From: Prillingera fragicola
Taxonomy: Eukaryota > Basidiomycota > Tremellomycetes > Trichosporonales > Trichosporonaceae
Assembly (NCBI GenBank): GCA_002335605.1
Contig: BEDY01000001.1
Coordinates: 372,001 to 436,000, forward strand
DNA: 64,000 nt
Direction of reading: 5' to 3'
The notes below the pieces were generated by a model that searched no databases, was not told where the DNA came from, and saw only the letters and a list, made by a program, of their open reading frames with translations. This document shows positions 11,832-20,451 of the stretch, piece after piece (the first letter of the stretch is position 1; every line of letters starts with the position of its first letter). The position numbers and the translations under genes were made by a program.

Positions 11832-13018
11832 TTACAAGCGCTGCATTAGCACGTTAGCACCAGATCCAATAAAAGCATACACATGCTCTCGAGCTCGAGA
11901 TCGAGAGCAAGCCGCACCTTCCGCCCCGAGCCCCCGGGACAGCATGACGCGTCGCCCAGTTCCAGCGATGGGACGTGGGACCCAAAACTGTAAAATAACG
12001 ATGCTGGAACCTACGAGCCGCGCCATGCGGAGCGTACAGGTTGCTGCGGCGTGCCTCTCGAGTACGAGGCCTCGGATGTGCCTCTGTTGCAAGAACGCGA
12101 TAAGGCCTGTGCTAGCGCTGCTACAACGGTGCTGAGCAGCTACTATCTGGAACGTGGTGGTAATTCGAGGCCATGCATGCTACGTTTTTGCGCTGGAACA
12201 GATCGTTGCGTACGTGACGGTCTCGACGCGAACCGTTTATCGGCGACGTGGGCGGCAGGGAGCTGGGCAGTGGCGCAGTCAGTGAGAAGGTCAGTGACAT
12301 GGGCCAAGGCGGCATGATAACGTGCTAGCATGCCTTGGTGGCAATTGGTGCTGCACTTCTTCTGCCACTTGGCTGAACACCAGGAGTACGCAATGGCAGT
12401 GCCACTGCAATAGTCGTGCAATTCAAGGCAGTCGACGTCAGCATTCCGTGTCTGGCTGGCAAGTGTCGCAGATCCTAGTCTCATAGAATACACAATACGA
12501 GGCCAAGATCGCGAAACAATAGCGCGATCATGCGACAAACAGCTGCCGCAGGCAACCACACGAGCCAGCTCCGATCGAACCACAGGCGGGCCGCACTCTG
12601 CGGCACGGCGGACCTGGCGGTAGCGGATCCACGGACCTGCCTAGCTGCGCGGAATGAGCGGATCGGACTCGCCGGAGTGATCACTGGAGGAACAGCGCTA
12701 CGCCCCGAGACCAAACACGTTTCTGCTCGCCGGCGACGCGTGTGTTTTTGAGTGTGGGGTCGGTAGTCGCGATCGAATCCAAGCGGCGCGGAGGCAGTGG
12801 CGCGGGGAATGCTGATGCCAAGATGATTGCGAGAGGAGGCCAAGCTGTTTCGATAAGGCTGATATAGAATGTGTTAAGGTTGGTCGATGGCGCATGGCAC
12901 GCGCGTGGGGGTAGTGGCCTAGACCAAATCTCCTGTCGCCAGCTATCGCCGTTTATCGCAGCTCGCAAAAGTGCTTGCGCGCTCCAAGTTGGTCCATTCT
13001 GGGTGCCGGGGTCGTAGC

Positions 13019-14198
13019 TCACCGGCTCCCTCGCTGCTGGGAGGCAGCACCAGTTCCAGTCAGCGGCGGGTTGTACGCTGGCCGGTCCGAGTACGTCTGC
13101 TGTGGTCTGGGTGGCAACCCCGCCCCACCGGCGATAGCGCCAGTCCAAGCGTGCTGTCCGCCCCACGCCGGTGTCCTGGGCACAGCTGGCGACGCGCCCG
13201 CCGAGCCGTTAGCCCATGCCGGCGGTCGCTGTGGCAGGCCGGCAGGTCCACCCATAGGCCGCCATCCCCTTGGCGGTCCGTAGCCTTGCTGAGGAACATA
13301 TGCCTGTCCGCCACCAGCGCCGTAAGCTCGTGGCCGCCCACGGTCGGCACTGCTGTAGCCTCCGCGTCCGCGCCCGTGTTGCCGCTGCCTGGGCTGCGAA
13401 CCGTCGTCGACCCGACCCTCCCGCTCCACCCTCTCCAACACCCTCAGCACCTCGTCGCACCCCCAGTACCCGGGTTGAGCCCGCCCATCGAGCGTGAACA
13501 CGCGATCAAACCCCTCACTCGGGTGGGGGGGCACAAAGGCGCGGCTCAGACGGCGGAGCACATCCAGCGCCTTGTCCGGTGTTGGCAGCGTGGGGTGGTT
13601 CTCGCGAGTGCTCAGGCGGGAGGTGAGGACCGAGTGGGCAACGGCGAGGTTCAGGCAGAGAATCTGGACGGGAAAGGGGAGGCTGCGGCCGAGGGTGATA
13701 AAATGGGCGCGTTGGCTGCGGTGTCAGTGTCGTAAGAGTGCGCCGAGCTCTTGATCGCGAGCCGCAGCTCATCTGCGACCCGCACAGCCCCACAGCCCCA
13801 GTTAAGCCTGTACTCACTCTGGATCGAAGTCCACCCTATCCACAACAACATTCTCCCCCCTCACTAACGCAGCCCGCGCGACGTTCTCGGCCTCGGCGCG
13901 TTTCTTGCCCGGGGCGTCGTCCTGGCTCGCACGCGTCCACTGCCGCCTCGTCACTGGCCACGCGGCCGAATACGAAGCGTCGACTAGCGCCGTCGCAAAG
14001 GTCGTCTTGCCCGAGCCTGGCAGGCCGACGAGGACGAGGAGCGTGAGTGGCTGCAGACGGTTAGCGGGTTTGTTATTGTTCAACTTTTTTTGTGTAGCCC
14101 CGCCCAAGACAGAGCCGTGCGAGTCTGTTTGTATGCAAGGAACGTACCTCTTTGCCCTCTTTTGGGGAGCTTGCGACGCCCTGCGCTGCGTCCTGCAT
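13019..14198 (-). CDS. P-loop kinase (AAA_33 / polynucleotide-kinase type) with RG-rich tail
   Basis: Predicted 326 residues from exons 14198-14148, 14050-13818 and 13715-13019. Residues 18-34 hold a Walker A loop (LVGLPGSGKTTFA). A later block, VVVDRVDFDPDQRAHFITLG, matches the lid region of small ATP-dependent kinases such as the PNKP kinase domain, where the acceptor substrate is positioned. HPTLPTPDKALDVLRRL follows. The last 110 residues are Gly, Arg, Pro and Gln rich (RGRGGYSSADRGRPRAYG) and look disordered and RNA-binding. The substrate is not determinable here; polynucleotide, nucleotide or other small-molecule phosphorylation all fit. The start codon lies 186 bp from that of the divergent Rab gene, so the two may share a promoter. 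No catalytic base can be assigned with certainty. Confidence 0.75.
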
Positions 14199-14384
14199 AT
14201 GTATGATGCAGTGTGGGATGGGGTTATGGACGGGATATGAAGCGTAACGCAGTAGCAGCGACGGCAGATGTGGTGGCCACTTTGGTTGACCCGGCTACAC
14301 GGAGGGATATGGTTGTTGTGACGCCATGGCCCACCTCCAACCATCTCTCGTCCGCACAGTCCCCTACACCACCCACAACGAGCC

Positions 14385-15664
14385 ATGGAAGAGGGCACAG
14401 AGCTCGTAGAGGCTTACGGTGAGTACAGGCAGCTCACCCTCTGGCAGCACTAGATGCATGCATGGCCAAGCCCACGCTGTCTGCCCACCATTTATTCGGC
14501 ACGCGAGCCTGAGCCCCTCTGGAGCGAACTTGCACTGACAGCGCGCAGACTACCTCTTCAAGTTTATCGTCATTGGTACGGCCACGGCAAAGATTAGTGC
14601 TGACGGCAGGCGAGGCGGGGACGGGCAAGTCTTGCTTGCTATACCAGTGCATCAACGAGACTTGTAAGTTGGCTCGCGGCGGCGACAGGGCACGGAGCGA
14701 TGGCGACGAGTTGCCGCTCCGAGCAGCCTCGGTGGCAAAGATGAGGAGATTGGTAGCTGACGCTCCAGTCAAAGAACACTCGGCACACACTATTGGCGTC
14801 GAGTTCTCGAGCCGGACTATTAGGATTGGAGAACGGAGCGTCAAGTTGCAGGTGAGTGGGTGGCAAGTCGGACTGCGGAGGGGACCAGTGATGGGCAACC
14901 ATGTCTGAAGGGAGCGCTGCTTCTCATGGCTGGCGTCTCTGGGTCTCGGGTCGCTTCGCTATCTTTCGACGCGCGCAGATCATCCCCCGCCCCAGCTTGA
15001 GCCACAGCTGACGCTCCAGCTCTGGGACACGGCAGGCCAAGAACGCTTCCGCTCAGTAACGCGCTCCTATTATCGCGGCGCAGCAGGTGGCGTGCTGGTG
15101 TATGACATTACGTCGCGGGCGTCGTTTGCCAACTTGGACCGATGGCTTAGTGATTGTCGCGCCCTGGCGAGCCCGCACCTCGTTGTCGTGCTTGTGGGGA
15201 ATAAAAAGGACAAGGAGGAGGAGCGCGAGGTCGAGTACGCCGAGGGGGAGAGGTGGGCAAAGGAGAATGGTGAGTCTGTCGTGGCGAGGCTTTGGCTGTG
15301 CAGCTGCCTCAGGGTGGGGCAGTAGGTGCAGAGATCGTTGAGTTCGCAAGCTACATCTCGCATGGACTGACCCCCAGGCCTACTCTTCGTCGAAACCTCG
15401 TCCCTAACAGGCGAAAACGCAGCGACCCCCTTCCTCCTCGCGGCGCGCTCCATCCTCAGCGCAATCGAGGGCGGGACACTCGACCCCGACGTGGCCGGCA
15501 CAGGCGTGTCCTACGGCGAGCGGCAGTTGCGCGCCGTCGGGTCCCATAGCAGGTTGGGCTATGGCGGGCCCACGGGCAGCAGCAGCTGGGTTGGGAGGAA
15601 GCGGAGGAGGGATAGCGTTAGTATTAGCAACATGGTTGGCAGTGGGAGTCGGTGTTCTTGCTAG
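14385..15664 (+). CDS. RAB4: Rab4-type small GTPase
   Basis: Predicted 244 residues from exons 14385-14418, 14549-14575, 14610-14663, 14769-14851, 15020-15269 and 15378-15664. All GTPase motifs are intact: P-loop GEAGTGKS, effector region [31 protein letters not shown], guanine contact NKKD, and [22 protein letters not shown] at the start and the tail [18 protein letters not shown] match Rab4/Rab14 rather than other Rabs. The C-terminus SRCSC gives a CXC prenylation site. Rab4 acts in recycling from early endosomes; budding yeast lacks it, fission yeast has Ypt4. The second intron is only 34 nt, and exon 2 is 27 nt. The acceptor at 15020 was chosen because an earlier one would duplicate the LQ before the WDTAG motif. 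Confidence 0.9.
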
Positions 15665-15874
15665 CTTGCAGGAGCAGCAAGCGTCCTGCCAGACATCGCA
15701 GAGCGACTCCCACCGACACGACCATATCCTTGCGCCAATCTTCATCTTCATCCATCCTTGCTCGTCTTGACGTTGTTCTGTATTAATGCATGTATGCGGT
15801 CCGAACCGCGCCTAATGCCGATGTAAATGCCAATGCTACATATCCGCCCAACCAAGCTCGTCCCCCGAGCGGAG

Positions 15875-16827
15875 TCACCCTTGGAGAGGCGGCAGCCCAT
15901 ACCGCCCCATCCGCTGACCGGCATACCAAATTCCCACCCTCGCCGTGCCCTCTGGTCCCAGTTGCCTCCGCATCGTAACGCCAGCAGAGCCCAGTACCCC
16001 TCCGCAAGCGGGGTTCCACCACGCGCCAGCGATATCAGTCTGCGGCTCGGCGTCTTGCTCTTTCAGCGCCGAGCCGAGGCCCGGCGTGTCTCCTGGTTCA
16101 CCGCCGGGGAGGTGGACCAGCAGCATGGGGGAGACAGAACCGCTGGCGTGTACCATTGCCGCGCGTGTGAAGCCTGATTGGGAGAGGAGAATGCCGATGG
16201 GTGGAGACTTGGCTGCTGAGTCGCCTGGGTTCGTCAGTGTCCGGTCGCAACCTGGCAGGCTCTTAAGCCAATGTACGCACCTAGTCGTGACAAGACTCCT
16301 TCCAGCTCCCGTACAGCCCACGGACCCAGCGTCTTGGTCTCGGCCTTGCACTGCGCCACGACGCGGAGAGGCCTCAACTTGCGCGGATCAGGCGTATCGT
16401 CGCGCTTGAGCCCAGGTGGCTTGATGACTGTGGGCGTGGCGGCACTGGACGAGCCAGAGGTATTGGTATCGTCCTCGCTGTCCCCCTTGCTGGCTCGCCG
16501 GCGCCGCACAGGCTTGGGCAACCACCACCATCCGCGCAAGTCGACACCGCCGTCGCCTGCTCCGCCGACGTGAGCTAGGGCCATGCGCAGGTCGCCATTG
16601 AGAAAGCGGAGAGAGTGGGTCTCGAACGCAAGACCTATCTCGCGTGTTGTGTGCCGTGCTGCCATCCCCGGGGTGTGCTGCTGCTGCTGTTGTTGTGGTA
16701 GCAGGAGAAGTAGAATGCAGTTCGAGCCCTCCACTCTTGGATGCTCGCGTGGTCGCCGTGCCTGGACATCATCTGACGGGAGCATTATTTTCGAGACGCT
16801 CGACGACGTGAGTGAAGTCATGAACAT
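15875..16827 (-). CDS. RRG7: RRG7-family mitochondrial protein (restriction-endonuclease-like fold)
   Basis: Predicted 298 residues from exons 16827-16281 and 16224-15875. The core EIGLAFETHSLRFL, RMALAHVGGAGDGGVDLRGW, RVVAQCKAE and VRELEGVLSRLG is the DUF2034 / Rrg7 signature; DGGVDL plus QCK correspond to the D and (Q/E)xK catalytic motifs of Mrr-type PD-(D/E)XK nucleases. In yeast Rrg7 is mitochondrial and required for respiratory growth, with unknown biochemistry. A six-glutamine run precedes the domain. The initiator is uncertain: ATG 16827 gives 36 bp to the divergent PRMT3 start, while in-frame ATGs further in (for example MLPSDD or MAARHTT) are possible. The intron could also end 27 nt earlier, but that would make it 29 nt; the 56-nt form has a CTGAC branch site and is preferred. 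Confidence 0.8.
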
Positions 16828-16863
16828 TATGCTGTTGCTGCTGCTGCTCTCTCCCAACCCATC

Positions 16864-18513
16864 ATGTCCTTTTCCATCCCCGCACACCTCCCCCCACCCT
16901 CCGACTCGGGCTCGGACTCTGCCTCCGACGACGGCGGCTGCTCCGACTGGGCCTCGTCGCTCGGCGAGGCTCGCCGCACCCAGTGTCTCTTTAGCGACGA
17001 CATTCTCCCCACCCCCGAGGCCGCGCTCGAGGCCGACAAGAAGGCTGGCTTTGACCTCAGCGCAGTGGTCACCAAGCTCGGTTTGGATATCTATGGTCGC
17101 ATGAGGCTCATCAACTGGATCCGCAAGAACAAGCCCACCGTCGACGAGGTCAACAAGCTCGAGAAGGGCGACGAGCGTCTTGCTGGCGACGACCTGCTCG
17201 TACCCGTTGTCGCCGATGACGCCCTCCTGCAGCTCGACTTTGACGATGACTGGTCCGACGACGAGGAGGCAGCTGGGCCCTCGGCCGCCGCTGTCCCCGC
17301 AACAGCTGCCAACGCCGAGATGGAGTCTCTGCGCGCCGAGGTCGCTGCTCTCCGCAGCCTGGTGAGCCGCACCGTCGCCGGTGACGACGAGTCGCCCGCC
17401 TCCGGCAAGGGCAAGGCGCGTGACGACGACACGCACTACTTTGACTCGTACGCCGACAACGACATTCACGAGATCATGCTCAAGGACACTACCCGCACGG
17501 TCTCGTACGCTAGGTTCATTATGAGCAACCCCAAGGTGTTCAAGGACGCGGTCGTCATGGACGTCGGCGCCGGTACCGGTATCCTGTCGATGCTCGCCGC
17601 CAAGGCTGGTGCCAAGCACGTCTACGCTATTGAGGCCTCGGGTCTCGCCACCAAGACCCGCGAGAACATTGCCGCCGCCGGCCTCTCTAGCGTCATCACC
17701 GTCATCCAGGGCAAGGTCGAAAACATTACGCTGCCAGTCAAGACTGTCGATGTTATTGTTTCCGAGTGGATGGGCTACATGCTGCTTTACGAGTCGATGC
17801 TCGACTCGGTTCTCTGGGCCCGCGACAAGTACCTCGCCCCGAATGGACTCATGATTCCCTCGCAAACCCGCCTGGTCATCTCGGGCATCACCGCCGACCG
17901 CTTGTACGCGGACCACATTGACTTCTGGAAGAACATTTACGGCTTTGACATGAGCCAAGCCATGACCACGCCATACTTCAAGGAGGGTCTCGTTGAGATT
18001 GTCGACAAGGAAGAGGTCGTCACTTCCGAGGCCATTGTGCGCGACATCAACTCGCACGACGCCACGCCGCAGTCGCTCGAGTTCCACTCTGACTTTTCCA
18101 TTGCCTGCACCACCAGCACGCCCACGGTCATCCGCGCCTTCCTCACCCACTTTGACAACTTTTTCTCCCCCATCCCCGGCACCGCGGGCCACGTCGCGCC
18201 CACAGAGCCAGTGGTCATTGACAAGTTTGCCGACAAGCTCGTCGAGCAGGTCGTCGACCCCATCAACTCGTCCGAGACCAACAGCGTGTCTTTCACGACC
18301 GGCCCCGCCGGCCAGCCCACGCACTGGAAGCAGGTCTCGTTCCTCCTCCACGAGCACATTCCGCTGGGGCCCAACCAGCGCGTCGACGGGCGGTTCTACT
18401 GCCGCAAGTCGCAGGACAACTCGCGCGAGCTCGAGGTCGAGATTCACTACGCCGTCGTCGAGGGAGAGGCCAAGCCGGCCAACTACACCGTGCAGGCTTA
18501 CAAGGTTAGGTAG
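16864..18513 (+). CDS. RMT3: Protein arginine methyltransferase 3 (zinc finger degenerate)
   Basis: Intronless, 549 residues. Transfers methyl groups from S-adenosylmethionine to arginine; in other fungi and animals PRMT3 is cytosolic and modifies ribosomal protein uS5 (Rps2). Visible: HYFDSYADNDIHEIMLKD (191-208), the AdoMet motif VVMDVGAGTGILSMLAAKAG (230-249), the double-E loop SEWMGYMLLYES (300-311) with both glutamates, and the THW loop PTHWKQ near residue 480. Residues 26-90 align with the PRMT3 N-terminal C2H2 region (CLFSDD, GFDLSAVVTKLGLDIYGRMRLINWIRK), but the paired Cys and the two His ligands are missing, so zinc binding is unlikely. This region recruits substrate in mammals. The start is 36 bp from the divergent RRG7 ATG. 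Confidence 0.93.
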   Translation: MSFSIPAHLPPPSDSGSDSASDDGGCSDWASSLGEARRTQCLFSDDILPTPEAALEADKKAGFDLSAVVTKLGLDIYGRMRLINWIRKNKPTVDEVNKLEKGDERLAGDDLLVPVVADDALLQLDFDDDWSDDEEAAGPSAAAVPATAANAEMESLRAEVAALRSLVSRTVAGDDESPASGKGKARDDDTHYFDSYADNDIHEIMLKDTTRTVSYARFIMSNPKVFKDAVVMDVGAGTGILSMLAAKAGAKHVYAIEASGLATKTRENIAAAGLSSVITVIQGKVENITLPVKTVDVIVSEWMGYMLLYESMLDSVLWARDKYLAPNGLMIPSQTRLVISGITADRLYADHIDFWKNIYGFDMSQAMTTPYFKEGLVEIVDKEEVVTSEAIVRDINSHDATPQSLEFHSDFSIACTTSTPTVIRAFLTHFDNFFSPIPGTAGHVAPTEPVVIDKFADKLVEQVVDPINSSETNSVSFTTGPAGQPTHWKQVSFLLHEHIPLGPNQRVDGRFYCRKSQDNSRELEVEIHYAVVEGEAKPANYTVQAYKVR

Positions 18514-19361
18514 TGGGGTTCGATGGGGAGAGTGGTTGTTATAGAGTTATGCATAATGTTCTTAGAGCTTGGGCGGTGGTTGCTCAGGTGGGGCAAGGTT
18601 GCATTCGTTGGGGTGCAACTAAAGAGTGACGGGGAAGAGAGTGTGGTGATGGCTGGGCTGTGTTACAGATGCGCGCCCATGGCTGCTGGTTGGAGCAAGG
18701 GAGTGGCGGGGAGCGAGTGGGCGGAGAGCTTGCAGAGCTCAATCCTGCTGAATGAGTGTCATGAATGAGTGGTGGTGAACGAGCGTATTGGGCATGTCTC
18801 GGTCTGCGAGCCCTTTGAACGTGGATATGGGAGTCGATGGGTCTTGGGGAAGAGACATGATAGTCAGGCCGAGCTGATTTAATAAGAATTGGTAGACAAG
18901 TGTGGCAATTATGAGGTGAGGATCTCATCAGTCTAAGGTGGTTGTGATTGCCATGGTAATGCGCGATCCTGTTCAGGCAGGCAGTAGTCTCCAGTCTGCT
19001 TTGCATTGTTCAACAGATGGCAGCAGCGCATTCTGACAACAAAAGCGAAGTGGCCGTTAATTCAGAATTTATTCCATTCTTTTACACCATCACGCGAATC
19101 ACTGCCCCTACTAGTCACAGACCCATCGGCCAGCTTGTCCTCCGCTCACCTACTGAAATCCACAGCGCACAACTCCGTCCTCATTATCAAGCAAGACTCC
19201 GAGTGGGGAAGCGGTACCTGCTGGTCTGGATGTGCATCAGCGCTGAATCTGTCCGCTTAGCTGAAGCGCAGGTCGGGATACGCCCAGCGCCGGTAGTCAT
19301 CAGCCCCCAGCCGTCCCAAAAGGATCGCAATGATGGCGCCTTCCATGTCACCACGACGCAC
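18514..19361. other. Convergent 3' flanks of PRMT3 and the 19.4-20.2 kb gene
   Basis: No independent gene. Positions 19361-19257 (minus) may encode a C-terminal extension of the gene to the right; see that entry. Confidence 0.6.
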
Positions 19362-20249
19362 TCACCTGTCATCATCAGCAGAATCGGAAAGGAAATCAGC
19401 AGCAGTGGCCTCAAAAGAGTCTCGAAGCGCTTCGACATACGACTCGTCTGACGATTCCCCGTGGTCATCAGAGCTAGAACCTTGGCCAAGACCCATATCA
19501 CCTCCCTCGACAGCGCTACCAACCCGCAGCTCATCGCCAGAGGCACGCAGCACCAGCCTGTCCGGAACGGCAGAGTTGATGCCGACAGCACTAGCAGCCA
19601 TAGCGGGACGCGCAACCGCGCCGGGCGTCGGCGGACGATCACGCGCGGAAGCGTAGCGCTCTGCCAGGCCGGGGAAGTAGTCCAGCGCCTCATCCTCCTC
19701 CCCCTCCCCGTCGCTGGAGAGCACCTCCTCATAAGCCGGCGGCGGGCCGCGACAAAGCCCCTCGAGGCGCTCCGCCGTCTCGCGAAACAACACCACGCAC
19801 GCCGCGAGGACCTCGTCCCGCTCCTGCCCCATCTGGGGCGTGCGCGCGGGTGTGGCGCTGAGGCGCTGGGCGTGCTGCGTTAGGGCGTGGAGGAGGTGGG
19901 TTGCTGCGTGGGTTGTGAGGGAGTCGAGCATGCCGGGGCCTGGGTGGTGGAGGGCGGGTTGGTGGCGGGGGGGCGAGTGTGTGCTTGGCTCGATGGTGCG
20001 AGGCCGTTGGGTTTCAGGCTGGGCGGTCTCGTTGGCGCGGCGAGGAGTGTATGGGCGGGTGGGGTCGCTGGGCTCGCGGGAGCGGGGTGCGTGCTCGTCT
20101 ACGTGAGACGGGGCGCGCGGCCGGCGGGTCGGCGGGCAGGCTGAGTGGCTGACTAGGATTGGTGCTGGAGGCGCTGCTGGCGTGGGCGTGCCGGGGGCAA
20201 TGAAGATCGCCGCTGCTAGTATCGCAAAGGGGATGAAGGGGCAAGGCAT
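19362..20249 (-). CDS. PPxY protein with N-terminal hydrophobic segment
   Basis: Predicted 295 residues, apparently one exon, family not recognised. The first ATG in frame (20249) starts a hydrophobic stretch FIPFAILAAAIFIAPG that could be a signal peptide or anchor, followed by about 80 Pro/Arg/Ser-rich residues, a predicted helix (MLDSLTTHAATHLLHALTQH), VLAACVVLFRETAERLEGL, then GPPPAYEEV, a PPxY WW-domain ligand, and a long acidic Ser-rich C-terminus (DDHGESSDESYVEAL). PPAY next to acidic sequence is typical of Nedd4/Rsp5 adaptors (inference). The TGA stop at 19364-19362 overlaps a perfect 5' splice site (AG/GTGAGT). Splicing to the CAG at 19261 would only change the end to DDDS and stop at 19257. 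Confidence 0.6.
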   Translation of the reverse strand: MPCPFIPFAILAAAIFIAPGTPTPAAPPAPILVSHSACPPTRRPRAPSHVDEHAPRSREPSDPTRPYTPRRANETAQPETQRPRTIEPSTHSPPRHQPALHHPGPGMLDSLTTHAATHLLHALTQHAQRLSATPARTPQMGQERDEVLAACVVLFRETAERLEGLCRGPPPAYEEVLSSDGEGEEDEALDYFPGLAERYASARDRPPTPGAVARPAMAASAVGINSAVPDRLVLRASGDELRVGSAVEGGDMGLGQGSSSDDHGESSDESYVEALRDSFEATAADFLSDSADDDR

Positions 20250-20451
20250 GCTGAACGCTGATGGGATGTGACAATAGAGATGGTGGTGGATGTGAACGCT
20301 GGCAGTGGCTTGACTTGTGTACGTGTTAGTCAACGCTGTCCGTCAGTCGCTTCGTTGACCTCGCACCGTCTGCAGTCAGTGCCACTTGCACCCACCGCTA
20401 AGCCGCAACAGTATACATCATAATGAACAAAGTTAACCCTGGAAAAGCTGT

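Larger units (their letters stand above)
9723..13018. other. 3.3 kb non-coding stretch
   Basis: Holds the promoter of the PriA-like gene and the 3' flank of the kinase gene, otherwise no coding evidence on either strand. Low-complexity or structured spots: an AGC-type trinucleotide run at about 10225-10255, a 17-bp palindrome at 10818-10834 and a 16-bp direct repeat at 11795-11831. No transposase, reverse transcriptase or terminal repeat was recognised. Confidence 0.5.

Noticed and set aside
12550..12600. GGTTCGATC on the minus strand as a tRNA B box
   Set aside because: Flanking bases do not form a T stem and no A box precedes it.
16225..16280. 29-nt intron alternative in RRG7 (acceptor 16252)
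   Set aside because: In frame but shorter than any other intron here and lacking a branch site; the 56-nt form has CTGAC before its CAG.
16234..18447. 737-residue open frame on the minus strand
   Set aside because: It is the exact antisense of PRMT3 exon sequence; Val/Gly/Asp/Leu-rich composition is a by-product of GC-rich codons. Only its last part, the real RRG7 exon 1, is in use.
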